Shown here in pieces: positions 47,018 to 56,492 of a stretch of 64,000 nucleotides of DNA. The stretch's first letter is position 1. Each line of letters begins with the position of its first letter. The stretch is from a virus. A model generated the notes under the pieces. It was not told the DNA's origin. It saw only the letters and a list, made by a program, of their open reading frames with translations, and did no database searches. The stretch is from positions 1 to 64,000 of IMG/VR virus record IMGVR_UViG_3300042562_001017; one strand, given 5' to 3'. Position numbers and translations under genes: made by a program.

Positions 47018-50000
47018 TGCAACCATTTTTATTAAATACTGAAGGCGACCCTAAGAATCAACCTGATAAAAGTTCAAGATTAAATATAAATGTTAACTTA
47101 ACTTCTGAACTTGGTTCTATTGTAACTGAAGATGGAAACGACCCTTTACATCTATATCCTACTCTTGAAACTTTTACTGCTGTAACTATTGGTAAAATTC
47201 CATTATTAGATGGAAAAACTGTTATATTTTCTTGTGTTCCTGGAAATTCAGTTATTAACAGTCTTAACAGAAGATTGGTTAATGCTGAAATAGGAGTCTT
47301 GTCTACAGATGGAAGTTATAGAGTTTTGTTGCGAGATAATTATCCTGACCCTGCTGCTGGAGATGTTATTGATTTTGGTTGGGATTTAAATACTCAAATT
47401 CAAGGAACATATAAAATCAATTTTGATAATACAATTACTGTTTATTTTGTTGATAATAAGAATCCTATAAGATGTCTAAATATAGATAATCCTAATATAA
47501 ATACTGATAATTTTTATAGAATAGTTAGTACTGTTGAGTTTAATAAATTAAATGTATTAACTCCTTTTACTAATAATATAATAAATTTACAAGAAATAAA
47601 TACTGGTGGAAATTTACCTTCAGGTGTATATTATGCTATAGCTGCTTACGCTGATGAAAATTTTAATGAAACTAATACTTTATTTCCTTCAAATCCTATA
47701 TCTATAGTAGATGAAAACTTTTTAAGTGATGTAAGCCAATATGATGGTTGTGCAGCTAATACTCCTACTTCTAAAAGTTTTACTATATCTATATCTAATG
47801 TTGAAACATCTTTTACTTATTTTAGAATATATATTGTAGCTAAGATAGGTGGTGTATTTACTGTTTATGATTATGATTTTCATGCTATAACTGGTTCTAC
47901 ATTTTCTTTATCAATACCTACTTTAACTAATAAACCTACATCTTCTTTAGATGTATTAGTAAATAAAATTGGTTGGATAGCTAAAACTGTTACTCAAATT
48001 GATAGTCAATTATATATAGGTAATTTAAAAGAAAAAGAAAGAACTAGTTTACAACCTTGGATTAATAATATAGTAGTTAATGCTGATATTGATGAAATAG
48101 GTAATGTAAATAATAGTGATGATTTTCGTAATGAAAAAACTATATATACAGATAGAGTATTTCAATATGATGAAGTGTATGCACTTTATGCAACTGTTTC
48201 TTATGTAGATGGTAGCGAAAGTGAAGCTTATCATATTCCTGGAAGAAGTTCAGCTAATATAGATTTACCCAAATATGCTGGTGGTGTTAAAGCTACAACT
48301 GAAACTATTAGAATTGCAGATTTTGGTTTACCATATGATGTTTGGACATATGATGGTGGTGGAGATGCTGATACTAGTCCAGGTGGAGAAATGACTAATA
48401 TAGATATTAACTCTCAAACTTTTCATGCATTTGATACTTCTTATAATCCATTAGCTAGTACTAACTTAGGATATTGGGAAAATCAAAATGAATTTTATCC
48501 TAATTTAAGTGATTGGGATATTTTAGATTCAGATGGAACAAGTTTAGGTACTTTAAGAAGTACTCATGTTAAACATCATAGAATGCCTAATCCTAAATAT
48601 TTACAAACTGATGGAAATGATACAAGCCAGTATAAAAGATTAGGTTTAGTATTTAGTAATATAAGACTTCCTGAAGAATTAGAAAATGAAATAGTTGCTA
48701 TTAATTTTTACTATGCTAAGAGAAGTAATGAAAACAGATTAGTATTTGGTCAAAGTTTATTATTAAATGATGTATTGTTAGTTAAAGTTAGTGACGACAA
48801 TGCTCCTTTTAGTGATGGTTCAGGTCAATTATCTAACGATACTAGTTATAGTGTAGGAACTACATTATCTATAGCTGATTTTGGTAGTACTGGTACAACT
48901 GAATTTGAATTACCTCTTGCTAAAAGACTTATACTTTCTGAAGATAGATTTAAAGCAGCACCTTTTGATGCTATATCTCAATTAACAAACCCTTCTTCAA
49001 TTTCATATTTAAAACCTATAAAAACTTTAAAAATGAAATTACTTAACTATAATAGTAGTGGAGATGTTTGGTCTAATACTGGAAATTTAAATTATGTAGT
49101 TAAAGCTTATTGGGATGTAGATGATGCTAATGCTGAAATTATGCATTCAACTAATCCTGCTATAGCTTTAAGAAGAACAAAACCTTGTTTAACAATAGAA
49201 AACATACCTAACAATGCTCTTACTGGAGGTGTACCTTTAGCTGATTTTACATTAAAAACTAATCATTATAAAAGTGATAAACATATAATTCTTGAAACTG
49301 AAAATATATTAGATTCTGATGATTTATATCCTAATGGATTTATAGCATATACTTTTAGTGCTGCCCACCCTGGTTTTGAAACTTCTGGTTCTCCTGGTAC
49401 AGAAAGTAATGAGTATAACGAATTAGTTGTATGTAACTTATATAATTATAAAACAGATGTTTATAATTCATTTGATTTTCAAGAATTAGCTTTTACTAAT
49501 AATAGTTTTGCTCTTACTTCTGATGCTTTTGACGGAACAGGTCAATCTACATCTGTAGTTTATGGTGGAGATACTTTTGTTGGTTGGAGTGGTTATAGAG
49601 GTACAAGTGATATTGTTCCTGCTCTTAATTTTGCAACAACTGGTAATACAGCAGGTGAATGGAGAATATTACATAAATACTTAGCTGAAACTATTAACAA
49701 TGTAAACTATAGACATGAAGGTCCTAATCAATATGATATATATTATCCTAAAACAGATATAGTACCTGTATTGAATGTACCTCTTTTACCTAATGGATTT
49801 GGTAATTATTATGGTTACAATACTGATTACACTTCTGTTAATGATTTAAAACAACCTAATATTCATTCTAAAAATTTTATACCTAGTGTTAATTCTTTTC
49901 CTACTAGAATAGCAAGGTCAAGTAAAGATAATCCTGAAGGTATTGTTGATAACTATAGAACATTTTTAGCTAACGAATATACTGATATTGAAAAATCAAA

Positions 50001-51663
50001 AGGTGAAATAGTAAATATTACAAATTATAATAATAGATTAATAATACATCATGAAAATAGTATTAAAGCTACAGCTACAAGAGATAGGATTAAAACTGAT
50101 GAAAGTGAAGCATTTGTTGGAGCAGGCGATTTGTTTGATTATCCTCCAAAAGATTTAATTCTTACTGATAGTGGGTATGGAGGATTACATCACCAATTTG
50201 CTAGTGTTCTTACTCAATACGGTATATTCTATCCAGACGTTAATACTAATAAAATTATATTATTAGCTGATGGATTAAAAATTATATCTGATGAAGGTTT
50301 GTCTATATTTTTTATGAGAAATATAAAATTAAATTTTGAAAACTTTTATAGAAATTTAATATTTAATCTTTGTCCTACTTGGACAGCAGGTACTTATGTA
50401 ACAGGACAAGTTCGTAAATATAATAATGCTTTATGGAATTGTTTAAATACAACAACTGATGTCCCTACTTTTACAAGTACTAATTGGGAAATACTATATA
50501 GTTATGATAATTTTAAATTTAAAGGTAAAGATTCTATATATTATGGATACATAGCTGGATTTGATAATTATTATAAAAGATATTTACTTACTAAAAAAGA
50601 TTTAACTGTAACTGATACTTTTATAGACCAATTTAAAGGTCAATATGATAAAGAAGAAATTGACAACAATTGGTCAATAGGAAATCTTTTTATATATGAA
50701 AATCAATTATATAGAATAACTTCTACTTTATTACCTGATGGTATAGATTTAGGTGGGGGTCATTATGCAGTAGGTGTATACTTTAACGATAAAACTTATT
50801 TTGTTGAAGAAAGATATACAATAGGATATTATCCTGATTTTAAAGGTTGGGCTAGTTATTATAATTTTTATCCTGATAATTATGTAAATAATAATACTCA
50901 ATTTTTTTGGACTAAAGAAAATGTTATGTTTGAACATAATAAAGATGTATTGCTTATTCCTAATAACAATGGGCCCGTACCTTCAATTATTGAACCTGTA
51001 TTTAATAATAATGAACCAGCTAGATTGATATCTAGTCAATGGAAGACTAAAGCTTTAGATACTAGTAATAATGAAGAAGTACTTACTACATTTGATACTG
51101 CTCAAGCTTATAACTCTTATCAACTATCTAAAGAAAATACAATTGTAAATACTGATAATAGTAGAAACTTAGAAGGATATTGGTCACATAATGAATTTAG
51201 AGATAATACTGCTGATAATAATTTAAAAGTAGTTGACAATGATTTATGGTATAGACCTTTTACTAATAACTTAAATCTTAATAAACATTGGACTAAGATT
51301 AAAAAATTAGTAGATTTTTGGTTTGGAGTTAGATTTAAATATTTTACTCATACAGAAGAAGAAGATTTATTAGGTGGTACAAGTGAATTATTGTCACCAT
51401 CTGATTATGCTACTTATATTACTGCTGATTTAAATACCCCTGTAACTTTTAGTGCAGGTGATATATTAAAATTAACTACAAGTACTTTTTCTATATATGT
51501 TAAAGTTATATCTTACAATTCAGGTGTAAATTATTTTATTAAATTATATGAACCTATTGTATTTGGTGGTAATTTTGAATTAACTGAAATAAGTAGAATT
51601 AATAAAAAACCTAAACTGTATTTACTTGATGTAACTAAATTAGTAATTAAAAATATACGATAA
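47017..51663 (+). CDS. Muzzle-like tail protein
   Basis: This 1548-residue, strand-rich protein begins MQPFLLNTEGDPKNQPDKSS, like the crAss-like muzzle (stabilisation) protein that forms the barrel at the tail end. An Ig-like region appears around residues 185-320. A CBM5/12-like repeat (YVTGQVRKYNNALW with a TSTNWE end) is at about 1119-1160. Size, order after ring-type genes and extracellular-type sequence support the call. Confidence 0.65.
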   Translation: MQPFLLNTEGDPKNQPDKSSRLNINVNLTSELGSIVTEDGNDPLHLYPTLETFTAVTIGKIPLLDGKTVIFSCVPGNSVINSLNRRLVNAEIGVLSTDGSYRVLLRDNYPDPAAGDVIDFGWDLNTQIQGTYKINFDNTITVYFVDNKNPIRCLNIDNPNINTDNFYRIVSTVEFNKLNVLTPFTNNIINLQEINTGGNLPSGVYYAIAAYADENFNETNTLFPSNPISIVDENFLSDVSQYDGCAANTPTSKSFTISISNVETSFTYFRIYIVAKIGGVFTVYDYDFHAITGSTFSLSIPTLTNKPTSSLDVLVNKIGWIAKTVTQIDSQLYIGNLKEKERTSLQPWINNIVVNADIDEIGNVNNSDDFRNEKTIYTDRVFQYDEVYALYATVSYVDGSESEAYHIPGRSSANIDLPKYAGGVKATTETIRIADFGLPYDVWTYDGGGDADTSPGGEMTNIDINSQTFHAFDTSYNPLASTNLGYWENQNEFYPNLSDWDILDSDGTSLGTLRSTHVKHHRMPNPKYLQTDGNDTSQYKRLGLVFSNIRLPEELENEIVAINFYYAKRSNENRLVFGQSLLLNDVLLVKVSDDNAPFSDGSGQLSNDTSYSVGTTLSIADFGSTGTTEFELPLAKRLILSEDRFKAAPFDAISQLTNPSSISYLKPIKTLKMKLLNYNSSGDVWSNTGNLNYVVKAYWDVDDANAEIMHSTNPAIALRRTKPCLTIENIPNNALTGGVPLADFTLKTNHYKSDKHIILETENILDSDDLYPNGFIAYTFSAAHPGFETSGSPGTESNEYNELVVCNLYNYKTDVYNSFDFQELAFTNNSFALTSDAFDGTGQSTSVVYGGDTFVGWSGYRGTSDIVPALNFATTGNTAGEWRILHKYLAETINNVNYRHEGPNQYDIYYPKTDIVPVLNVPLLPNGFGNYYGYNTDYTSVNDLKQPNIHSKNFIPSVNSFPTRIARSSKDNPEGIVDNYRTFLANEYTDIEKSKGEIVNITNYNNRLIIHHENSIKATATRDRIKTDESEAFVGAGDLFDYPPKDLILTDSGYGGLHHQFASVLTQYGIFYPDVNTNKIILLADGLKIISDEGLSIFFMRNIKLNFENFYRNLIFNLCPTWTAGTYVTGQVRKYNNALWNCLNTTTDVPTFTSTNWEILYSYDNFKFKGKDSIYYGYIAGFDNYYKRYLLTKKDLTVTDTFIDQFKGQYDKEEIDNNWSIGNLFIYENQLYRITSTLLPDGIDLGGGHYAVGVYFNDKTYFVEERYTIGYYPDFKGWASYYNFYPDNYVNNNTQFFWTKENVMFEHNKDVLLIPNNNGPVPSIIEPVFNNNEPARLISSQWKTKALDTSNNEEVLTTFDTAQAYNSYQLSKENTIVNTDNSRNLEGYWSHNEFRDNTADNNLKVVDNDLWYRPFTNNLNLNKHWTKIKKLVDFWFGVRFKYFTHTEEEDLLGGTSELLSPSDYATYITADLNTPVTFSAGDILKLTTSTFSIYVKVISYNSGVNYFIKLYEPIVFGGNFELTEISRINKKPKLYLLDVTKLVIKNIR

Positions 51664-51681
51664 CAATTAAAAATAAAAATT

Positions 51682-52062
51682 ATGATGCTTAATATTAAAA
51701 AATCTGAATCTAGATATAGTGTTCCTCAATTAGTAGCTGAATTATTAGAATCAGTAACTATTATACATAAATTTCATTTAGTATCTAAATCTTATTCTGA
51801 GCATAAAGCTTTAGGAGGATTTTATGAAGAGATAGCAGGTTTTGCAGATTCTTTATTTGAAACATTTGCTTGGAGAAATAACTCAATAGAAATACCTCGT
51901 CCTACTTTAACAGATGTTAATGCAATAAGTTATTTAGAAAAATTAGCTAACTTTGTAGAAAATGCTAGAATGGTTACAACTTTTTCTGATTTACAAAATC
52001 AAATGGATGAAGTTAAAACATTAATTTACAGCACATTGTACAAACTTAAAAACTTAAAATAA
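51682..52062 (+). CDS. Small helical virion-associated protein (126 aa)
   Basis: Predicted all-helical with several Leu/Ala runs and no motif. It sits between the muzzle-like gene and the 808-aa gene, 18 nt after the former. Two adjacent ATGs (51682 and 51685) are possible starts. Possibly a cargo or tail component. Confidence 0.5.
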   Translation: MMLNIKKSESRYSVPQLVAELLESVTIIHKFHLVSKSYSEHKALGGFYEEIAGFADSLFETFAWRNNSIEIPRPTLTDVNAISYLEKLANFVENARMVTTFSDLQNQMDEVKTLIYSTLYKLKNLK

Positions 52063-54489
52063 ATGAAACAAAGAACATTACCCGAATATAAAAAAGGTGG
52101 AATGATTAAAAGAGCTGATGGTTCTTATTCTAAACGTGGTTTATGGGACAACGTGAGAAATAATGCTGGTTCTGGCAAAAAGCCTACCAAAGAAATGTTA
52201 AAGCAAGAACGTAAGATTAAAGCTAAAATGGAAGAAGGAGGTGTCATAGACAATCCAGGATTTAATGCTTTACCTAAAGAAGTTCAAGAAAATATTATAG
52301 CTAATATGGCTATGGGAGGTTATATTTATAGTGAAGGAGGTAATATACATATTAAACCTGAAAACAAAGGTAAATTTACTTCATGGGCAGAATCTCATGG
52401 TATGGGAGTACAAGAAGCAGCTAGTCACGTAATGGCTAATAAAGAAGATTATTCTTCTACTATTGTTAAACGTGCAAACTTTGCTAAAAATGCTTCTAAA
52501 TGGAAACATCAAGATGGAGGAACAATTAATCGTTCTTTAAATCAATATTCTCAAGGTGGAGATATGACTGGACCTATTCAATTAGGTGCTATGGTTGGTG
52601 AACTAGCATTAGGTGCTATTCCTGATAATCAAGTAACTGATACTGAAGGTAATGCTGTTGGTACATATCAAGGTACAGGAAAATCTATTGGTCAAGGTGC
52701 TTTAAAAGGAGCAGCTGCTGGTTCTATGTTTGGTCCTGTAGGTACTGTTGTTGGTGGTCTTGCTGGTGGAGCAATGGGATATTTTCAAGGCAAAGAGGAA
52801 GAAAATGAAGTAAAGAAAATGCAAGCTGAAGCTAACAACATTATTACGTCTAAAAGAAGAATTGGAGGACCTAATTCTCCAATAACTACTATGCCTACTA
52901 ATGTTAATAATATGTATCCTTATGGAGGAACAATTAATGATGACCAACCTGGTGCTATTGCTGAATTAGAATTGCAAGAACAAATGCAATTACCTAATGG
53001 TACTGTAATGGGAGTTGATGGTCCGTCTCATGAAATGGGTGGTATTGAAGTTAATGTACCTGAAGGAACTAGAGTATTTAGCGATAGATTAAAAAATGGT
53101 AAAAGAACTTTTGCTCAAGACGCTAAATCAATTAATAGTAAAATAGCTAAATTAGATAAAAAACCTGATAGTCAAGCTAAGTCTAATACTGAAATGTTAT
53201 TTAATAAACAATTAGATAATTTATTTAATACTCAAGAAGAAATGAAAGCAATAAAAGAAGAAACTAAACAACGTAGAATGTTTGCTAAAGGTGGAACAGT
53301 AGAAAAAGGAAATCCTATACAACAATTTAATAATAAATATAATACAGATTACGTAAGTCCTGGTGATATGAGTAATTATAAATATCCAGGAACTGAAAAA
53401 TTTATTGATTCGGATAAAATAAAACTTAATGAGTTATATAATTTTTATGTACAAGCTCAAGAACAGATGACTAACGATAATATGATACCTCTTGCAAATA
53501 TGTACGATAAAAAAGGATATAATTTAATAAAACGTACAGGTTATGATAAAAGAACAATAAATAATATTCCTTATGAAGAAGGTGGGCGTATTCCTGCACA
53601 TAATGTTAGAATTATGAGGCATGGTGGATTAACGCATTATGATGGTGAAAACGGTAATGGTGTAATTTTTAGCGACCCTGCTGTAGTTATTACAGACCCT
53701 TTAGCTCAATATAAATGGGGAATGGAAAACAAAAATTCTAATCTGTTTCCTTCACAACCTAATCAAGTTGTTGCTGATAATTATGGAGTTCAAAGACCTT
53801 CTGTAACAAAAGGTACTCAATCTTTTAGACAAAGTGAACCAAATAATACAAATTCTAATTATTTTACTCCTCAAAATATGGGTTATGCTACTCAAGGTTT
53901 AACTAACTTAATGCAAAATCAACAAATTAATAAAGTAAAAGCTCCTAGAAGTATTGGGCCTGTAACTTTTAGTGCAGGTAGAAGTCCTGAGTATGTTGAC
54001 TATTCTGCTGAAAGAGCTGCTATTGATGCTGAAACTGCTGCTGCAAGAAGAGGTTTAAATTTAGGAAGCGGTAGTTATTCTACTCAAGCTGCTAACTTAC
54101 AAAAGATTAGAAATCAACAAATGATGGGTAAAGGTCGTTCTTTCCAAACTCAAGAAAATGCTAATAGACAATTAAACAATGCTTATAGTGGAGCACAAGC
54201 TGCTGCTTATAATCAAGGTGTAAGTTCTAATTTAGGTATTGACCAATATAATTTAGAAAATAGACAAAATTATGAATTATGGAAAGCTGGTAATAGAATG
54301 AAATCTACTGGTGCTATGGGAGATAACATGAGTAATATGTTTAATAATCAAATATCTAAAGAAAATCAATTAGCTTATTGGAATGTTATGAAAAACATGT
54401 ATGCTAGTAATGTTGGTAGAGATATAGGAATGCCTGATGGAAAAGGAAAATATGGCGGTACTATTAAAAAACGTTCTTTAAAGAAATAA
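52063..54489 (+). CDS. Large virion protein, probable cargo/ejection protein (808 aa)
   Basis: Residues ~90-150 contain a motif typical of crAss-like structural proteins: GNIHIKPENKGKFT, GMGVQEAASHVMANKEDYS, then a VKRANFAKNASKW segment. A Gly/Ala-rich, possibly membrane-inserting stretch lies at about 205-245, and the C-terminus is helical and Asn/Gln-rich with a KKRSLKK end. Such proteins are packed inside the virion and ejected to form a channel. Clean terminator downstream. Confidence 0.62.
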   Translation: MKQRTLPEYKKGGMIKRADGSYSKRGLWDNVRNNAGSGKKPTKEMLKQERKIKAKMEEGGVIDNPGFNALPKEVQENIIANMAMGGYIYSEGGNIHIKPENKGKFTSWAESHGMGVQEAASHVMANKEDYSSTIVKRANFAKNASKWKHQDGGTINRSLNQYSQGGDMTGPIQLGAMVGELALGAIPDNQVTDTEGNAVGTYQGTGKSIGQGALKGAAAGSMFGPVGTVVGGLAGGAMGYFQGKEEENEVKKMQAEANNIITSKRRIGGPNSPITTMPTNVNNMYPYGGTINDDQPGAIAELELQEQMQLPNGTVMGVDGPSHEMGGIEVNVPEGTRVFSDRLKNGKRTFAQDAKSINSKIAKLDKKPDSQAKSNTEMLFNKQLDNLFNTQEEMKAIKEETKQRRMFAKGGTVEKGNPIQQFNNKYNTDYVSPGDMSNYKYPGTEKFIDSDKIKLNELYNFYVQAQEQMTNDNMIPLANMYDKKGYNLIKRTGYDKRTINNIPYEEGGRIPAHNVRIMRHGGLTHYDGENGNGVIFSDPAVVITDPLAQYKWGMENKNSNLFPSQPNQVVADNYGVQRPSVTKGTQSFRQSEPNNTNSNYFTPQNMGYATQGLTNLMQNQQINKVKAPRSIGPVTFSAGRSPEYVDYSAERAAIDAETAAARRGLNLGSGSYSTQAANLQKIRNQQMMGKGRSFQTQENANRQLNNAYSGAQAAAYNQGVSSNLGIDQYNLENRQNYELWKAGNRMKSTGAMGDNMSNMFNNQISKENQLAYWNVMKNMYASNVGRDIGMPDGKGKYGGTIKKRSLKK

Positions 54490-54493
54490 AACT

Positions 54494-54527
54494 AAAAAAA
54501 GTCCAAGTAATAATTTGGACTTTTTTT
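54494..54527 (+). terminator. Intrinsic terminator after the 808-aa gene
   Basis: A 13-bp stem, seven of its pairs A-T (arms about 54494-54506 and 54515-54527, 8-nt loop), ends in a long T run. It would also work on the other strand. It lies in the region that a longer upstream frame of the next gene would cross, supporting the later start chosen for that gene. Confidence 0.8.
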
Positions 54528-54541
54528 ATTTAAAATATATC

Positions 54542-54549
54542 TATCTTTG
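54542..54549 (+). promoter_or_regulatory. Late promoter -7 box (TATCTTTG)
   Basis: TATCTTTG lies 14 bp after the terminator T run and 28 bp before the ATG at 54578. A T-rich run is at the -33 position. Terminator followed by promoter marks a separate transcription unit. Confidence 0.5.
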
Positions 54550-54577
54550 TAGTTCAGTATTAAAAATAAAACTACAA

Positions 54578-56491
54578 ATGGCTATAAATTGGAATCAGGC
54601 GGAATATGTCGCACCAAAACTACAGATTGTTCCAGAACAACTACCTTTAGAAGCAGGTATTAAAGTAGGAGAAGTCTTACAAAATCGTTATGATAAAGCT
54701 ATCGAAACAGATACAAAAATCGGAGCACTTACAAAAAAATTAATGGGGTCAATTGACCCAAAAGACCAAGAGTTAGCAAAAGAAATTACAGATACTTATT
54801 CTGCACGTCTTAAAGATAGAGCAACAACTGGAGATTATCACAAAATGCAATGGCAAACATTAGCTGATGCTGAAGATTTTGCTAACATCTATACAGGTTT
54901 AACTGAAAAAGCTAAAACTATGCAAAAGTATAGAGATTATATTGATACTAATAAAGATGTTATTGACCCTAGAGTTAAAGCTTATCAAAAAGCAGAATGG
55001 GAAAAAGCTCAAGGAAAATCAACATTTGATAAAGAAAATAGATTTGTTAGTGGATTAGGTGTATCTGCTCCTAGTTTAGTAGCTGATACTGATTTTGCTA
55101 AATTTGCAGATAGTTTTGCTAGTGGTTTTAAAGCAGATTCTGGTGGTGGTAAAAAAGGTAAAACTATATTTACTAAGCCTGGAGATAAGTTATCAGATGG
55201 AACTATATCTGCTGGAGGTGCTTACAATGAAATTAGTGCAAACAAATGGGAAAAAGTAAAAGATACTGATATTATTAAAGCACTTGATGATTATGCTGCT
55301 GCTAGTCCTAGTTTACAAGCTACAATAGATAGAGATACTAAAGCTAGTGTATATTATGAACCTTTGCGTGAAGGAGAAACTTTAGAGCAAAGACGAGAAA
55401 TGGTTAAACGTGATAATATGAGTAGAGCTTGGAATGCTGCTGCTAATAAATTTGGTTATACTAATAGTTATAGTGATGTTCAAAGCGAATACAATACTGA
55501 ATTAAATGCTTCTTTAGCTGCAAAAAATAAAGTAAATGCTCCAACAGTAGTTAATTCTTTAGCTGATTCTTATGGTAAAGACGGTTCTGTTTTAAGAAGA
55601 GCACTTGTTAACGGTCTTGAAGGTGAAGCAGGTTCTTTATATAATATAAAATCATGGGTTAAAAATGAATTAAAAACAAGTTCTGCATCAGAAAAAAGTA
55701 ATTATCAAAATTTAAACAATGCATTAGATAAAATAAAAGATTTATCTCCAGAAGAACAAAAAAGTTTAGCTAATTATTTTCAAATGGATATAGGTGATGC
55801 ATTGACATCATTAGATGAAAAGTCTTCTTTAGATTCACCTAAAGTAAAATCGCTTTTTAAAGAATTAAATAAACATATTGGGGCAACAATATCTTTAGAT
55901 ACTGAAATAGAAAGAAGATATAATAAAGCAAGTAAAGAAAATGTTGGGTTTCAAAACGTAAATATGTTAGTCCCACATTATAATAATGCAGAAGAAATAA
56001 ATCAGTTAAATACATGGATGAAAACCTCATTAAGTAATAACGATTTTAAACAATTTAAAGGTAAACTTGAACCTGAAGCAGATTATCAAATTAGTAAAGT
56101 AACTGACAGACCATTAGGTAATGGAACAGGTATTGTTATAGAACTAAAAGACAATAAAACAAATAAAACTGTTTTAGTTGAACCTAAAGATGATAGGTTG
56201 TTAGTTGCTTTAGAAAAAAGTTTTCCTGGAATAAGTACTATGAATTCGTTTAAAAATACTTCTGATTTTAGTCAAGGAGAAAGAAAAAGTATAAACACTA
56301 TTTTAGAAGAAAATCAAATTGGAAATACAGGAATGCCTGCTGGGCAAGGAGAATTAGAAATTCAATATGGTATTAATCCTGAAACTAAAGAAAAATCTAA
56401 TAGATATTATTTAATTACTCCTTCAGGAAGACCTGTTAAAGATGAAAACGGAAACATTAAACAATCAACTTCGTATATAGATTTATTATAA
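54578..56491 (+). CDS. Large helical virion protein (637 aa)
   Basis: I chose ATG 54578 (MAINWNQAEYVAP) because an earlier in-frame start would lie in the terminator. The protein is mostly helical with Lys/Asp/Ala-rich segments and a Gly-rich patch (SGGGKKGK) near residue 190. Its position after an internal virion protein and before a giant gene fits a cargo or ejection protein. No catalytic motif seen. Confidence 0.55.
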   Translation: MAINWNQAEYVAPKLQIVPEQLPLEAGIKVGEVLQNRYDKAIETDTKIGALTKKLMGSIDPKDQELAKEITDTYSARLKDRATTGDYHKMQWQTLADAEDFANIYTGLTEKAKTMQKYRDYIDTNKDVIDPRVKAYQKAEWEKAQGKSTFDKENRFVSGLGVSAPSLVADTDFAKFADSFASGFKADSGGGKKGKTIFTKPGDKLSDGTISAGGAYNEISANKWEKVKDTDIIKALDDYAAASPSLQATIDRDTKASVYYEPLREGETLEQRREMVKRDNMSRAWNAAANKFGYTNSYSDVQSEYNTELNASLAAKNKVNAPTVVNSLADSYGKDGSVLRRALVNGLEGEAGSLYNIKSWVKNELKTSSASEKSNYQNLNNALDKIKDLSPEEQKSLANYFQMDIGDALTSLDEKSSLDSPKVKSLFKELNKHIGATISLDTEIERRYNKASKENVGFQNVNMLVPHYNNAEEINQLNTWMKTSLSNNDFKQFKGKLEPEADYQISKVTDRPLGNGTGIVIELKDNKTNKTVLVEPKDDRLLVALEKSFPGISTMNSFKNTSDFSQGERKSINTILEENQIGNTGMPAGQGELEIQYGINPETKEKSNRYYLITPSGRPVKDENGNIKQSTSYIDLL

Positions 56492-56492
56492 T

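Noticed and set aside
54515-54577. Longer N-terminus for the 637-aa virion protein
   Set aside because: The extra codons would run through a terminator hairpin and promoter box; MAINWNQAEY at 54578 is the sensible start.
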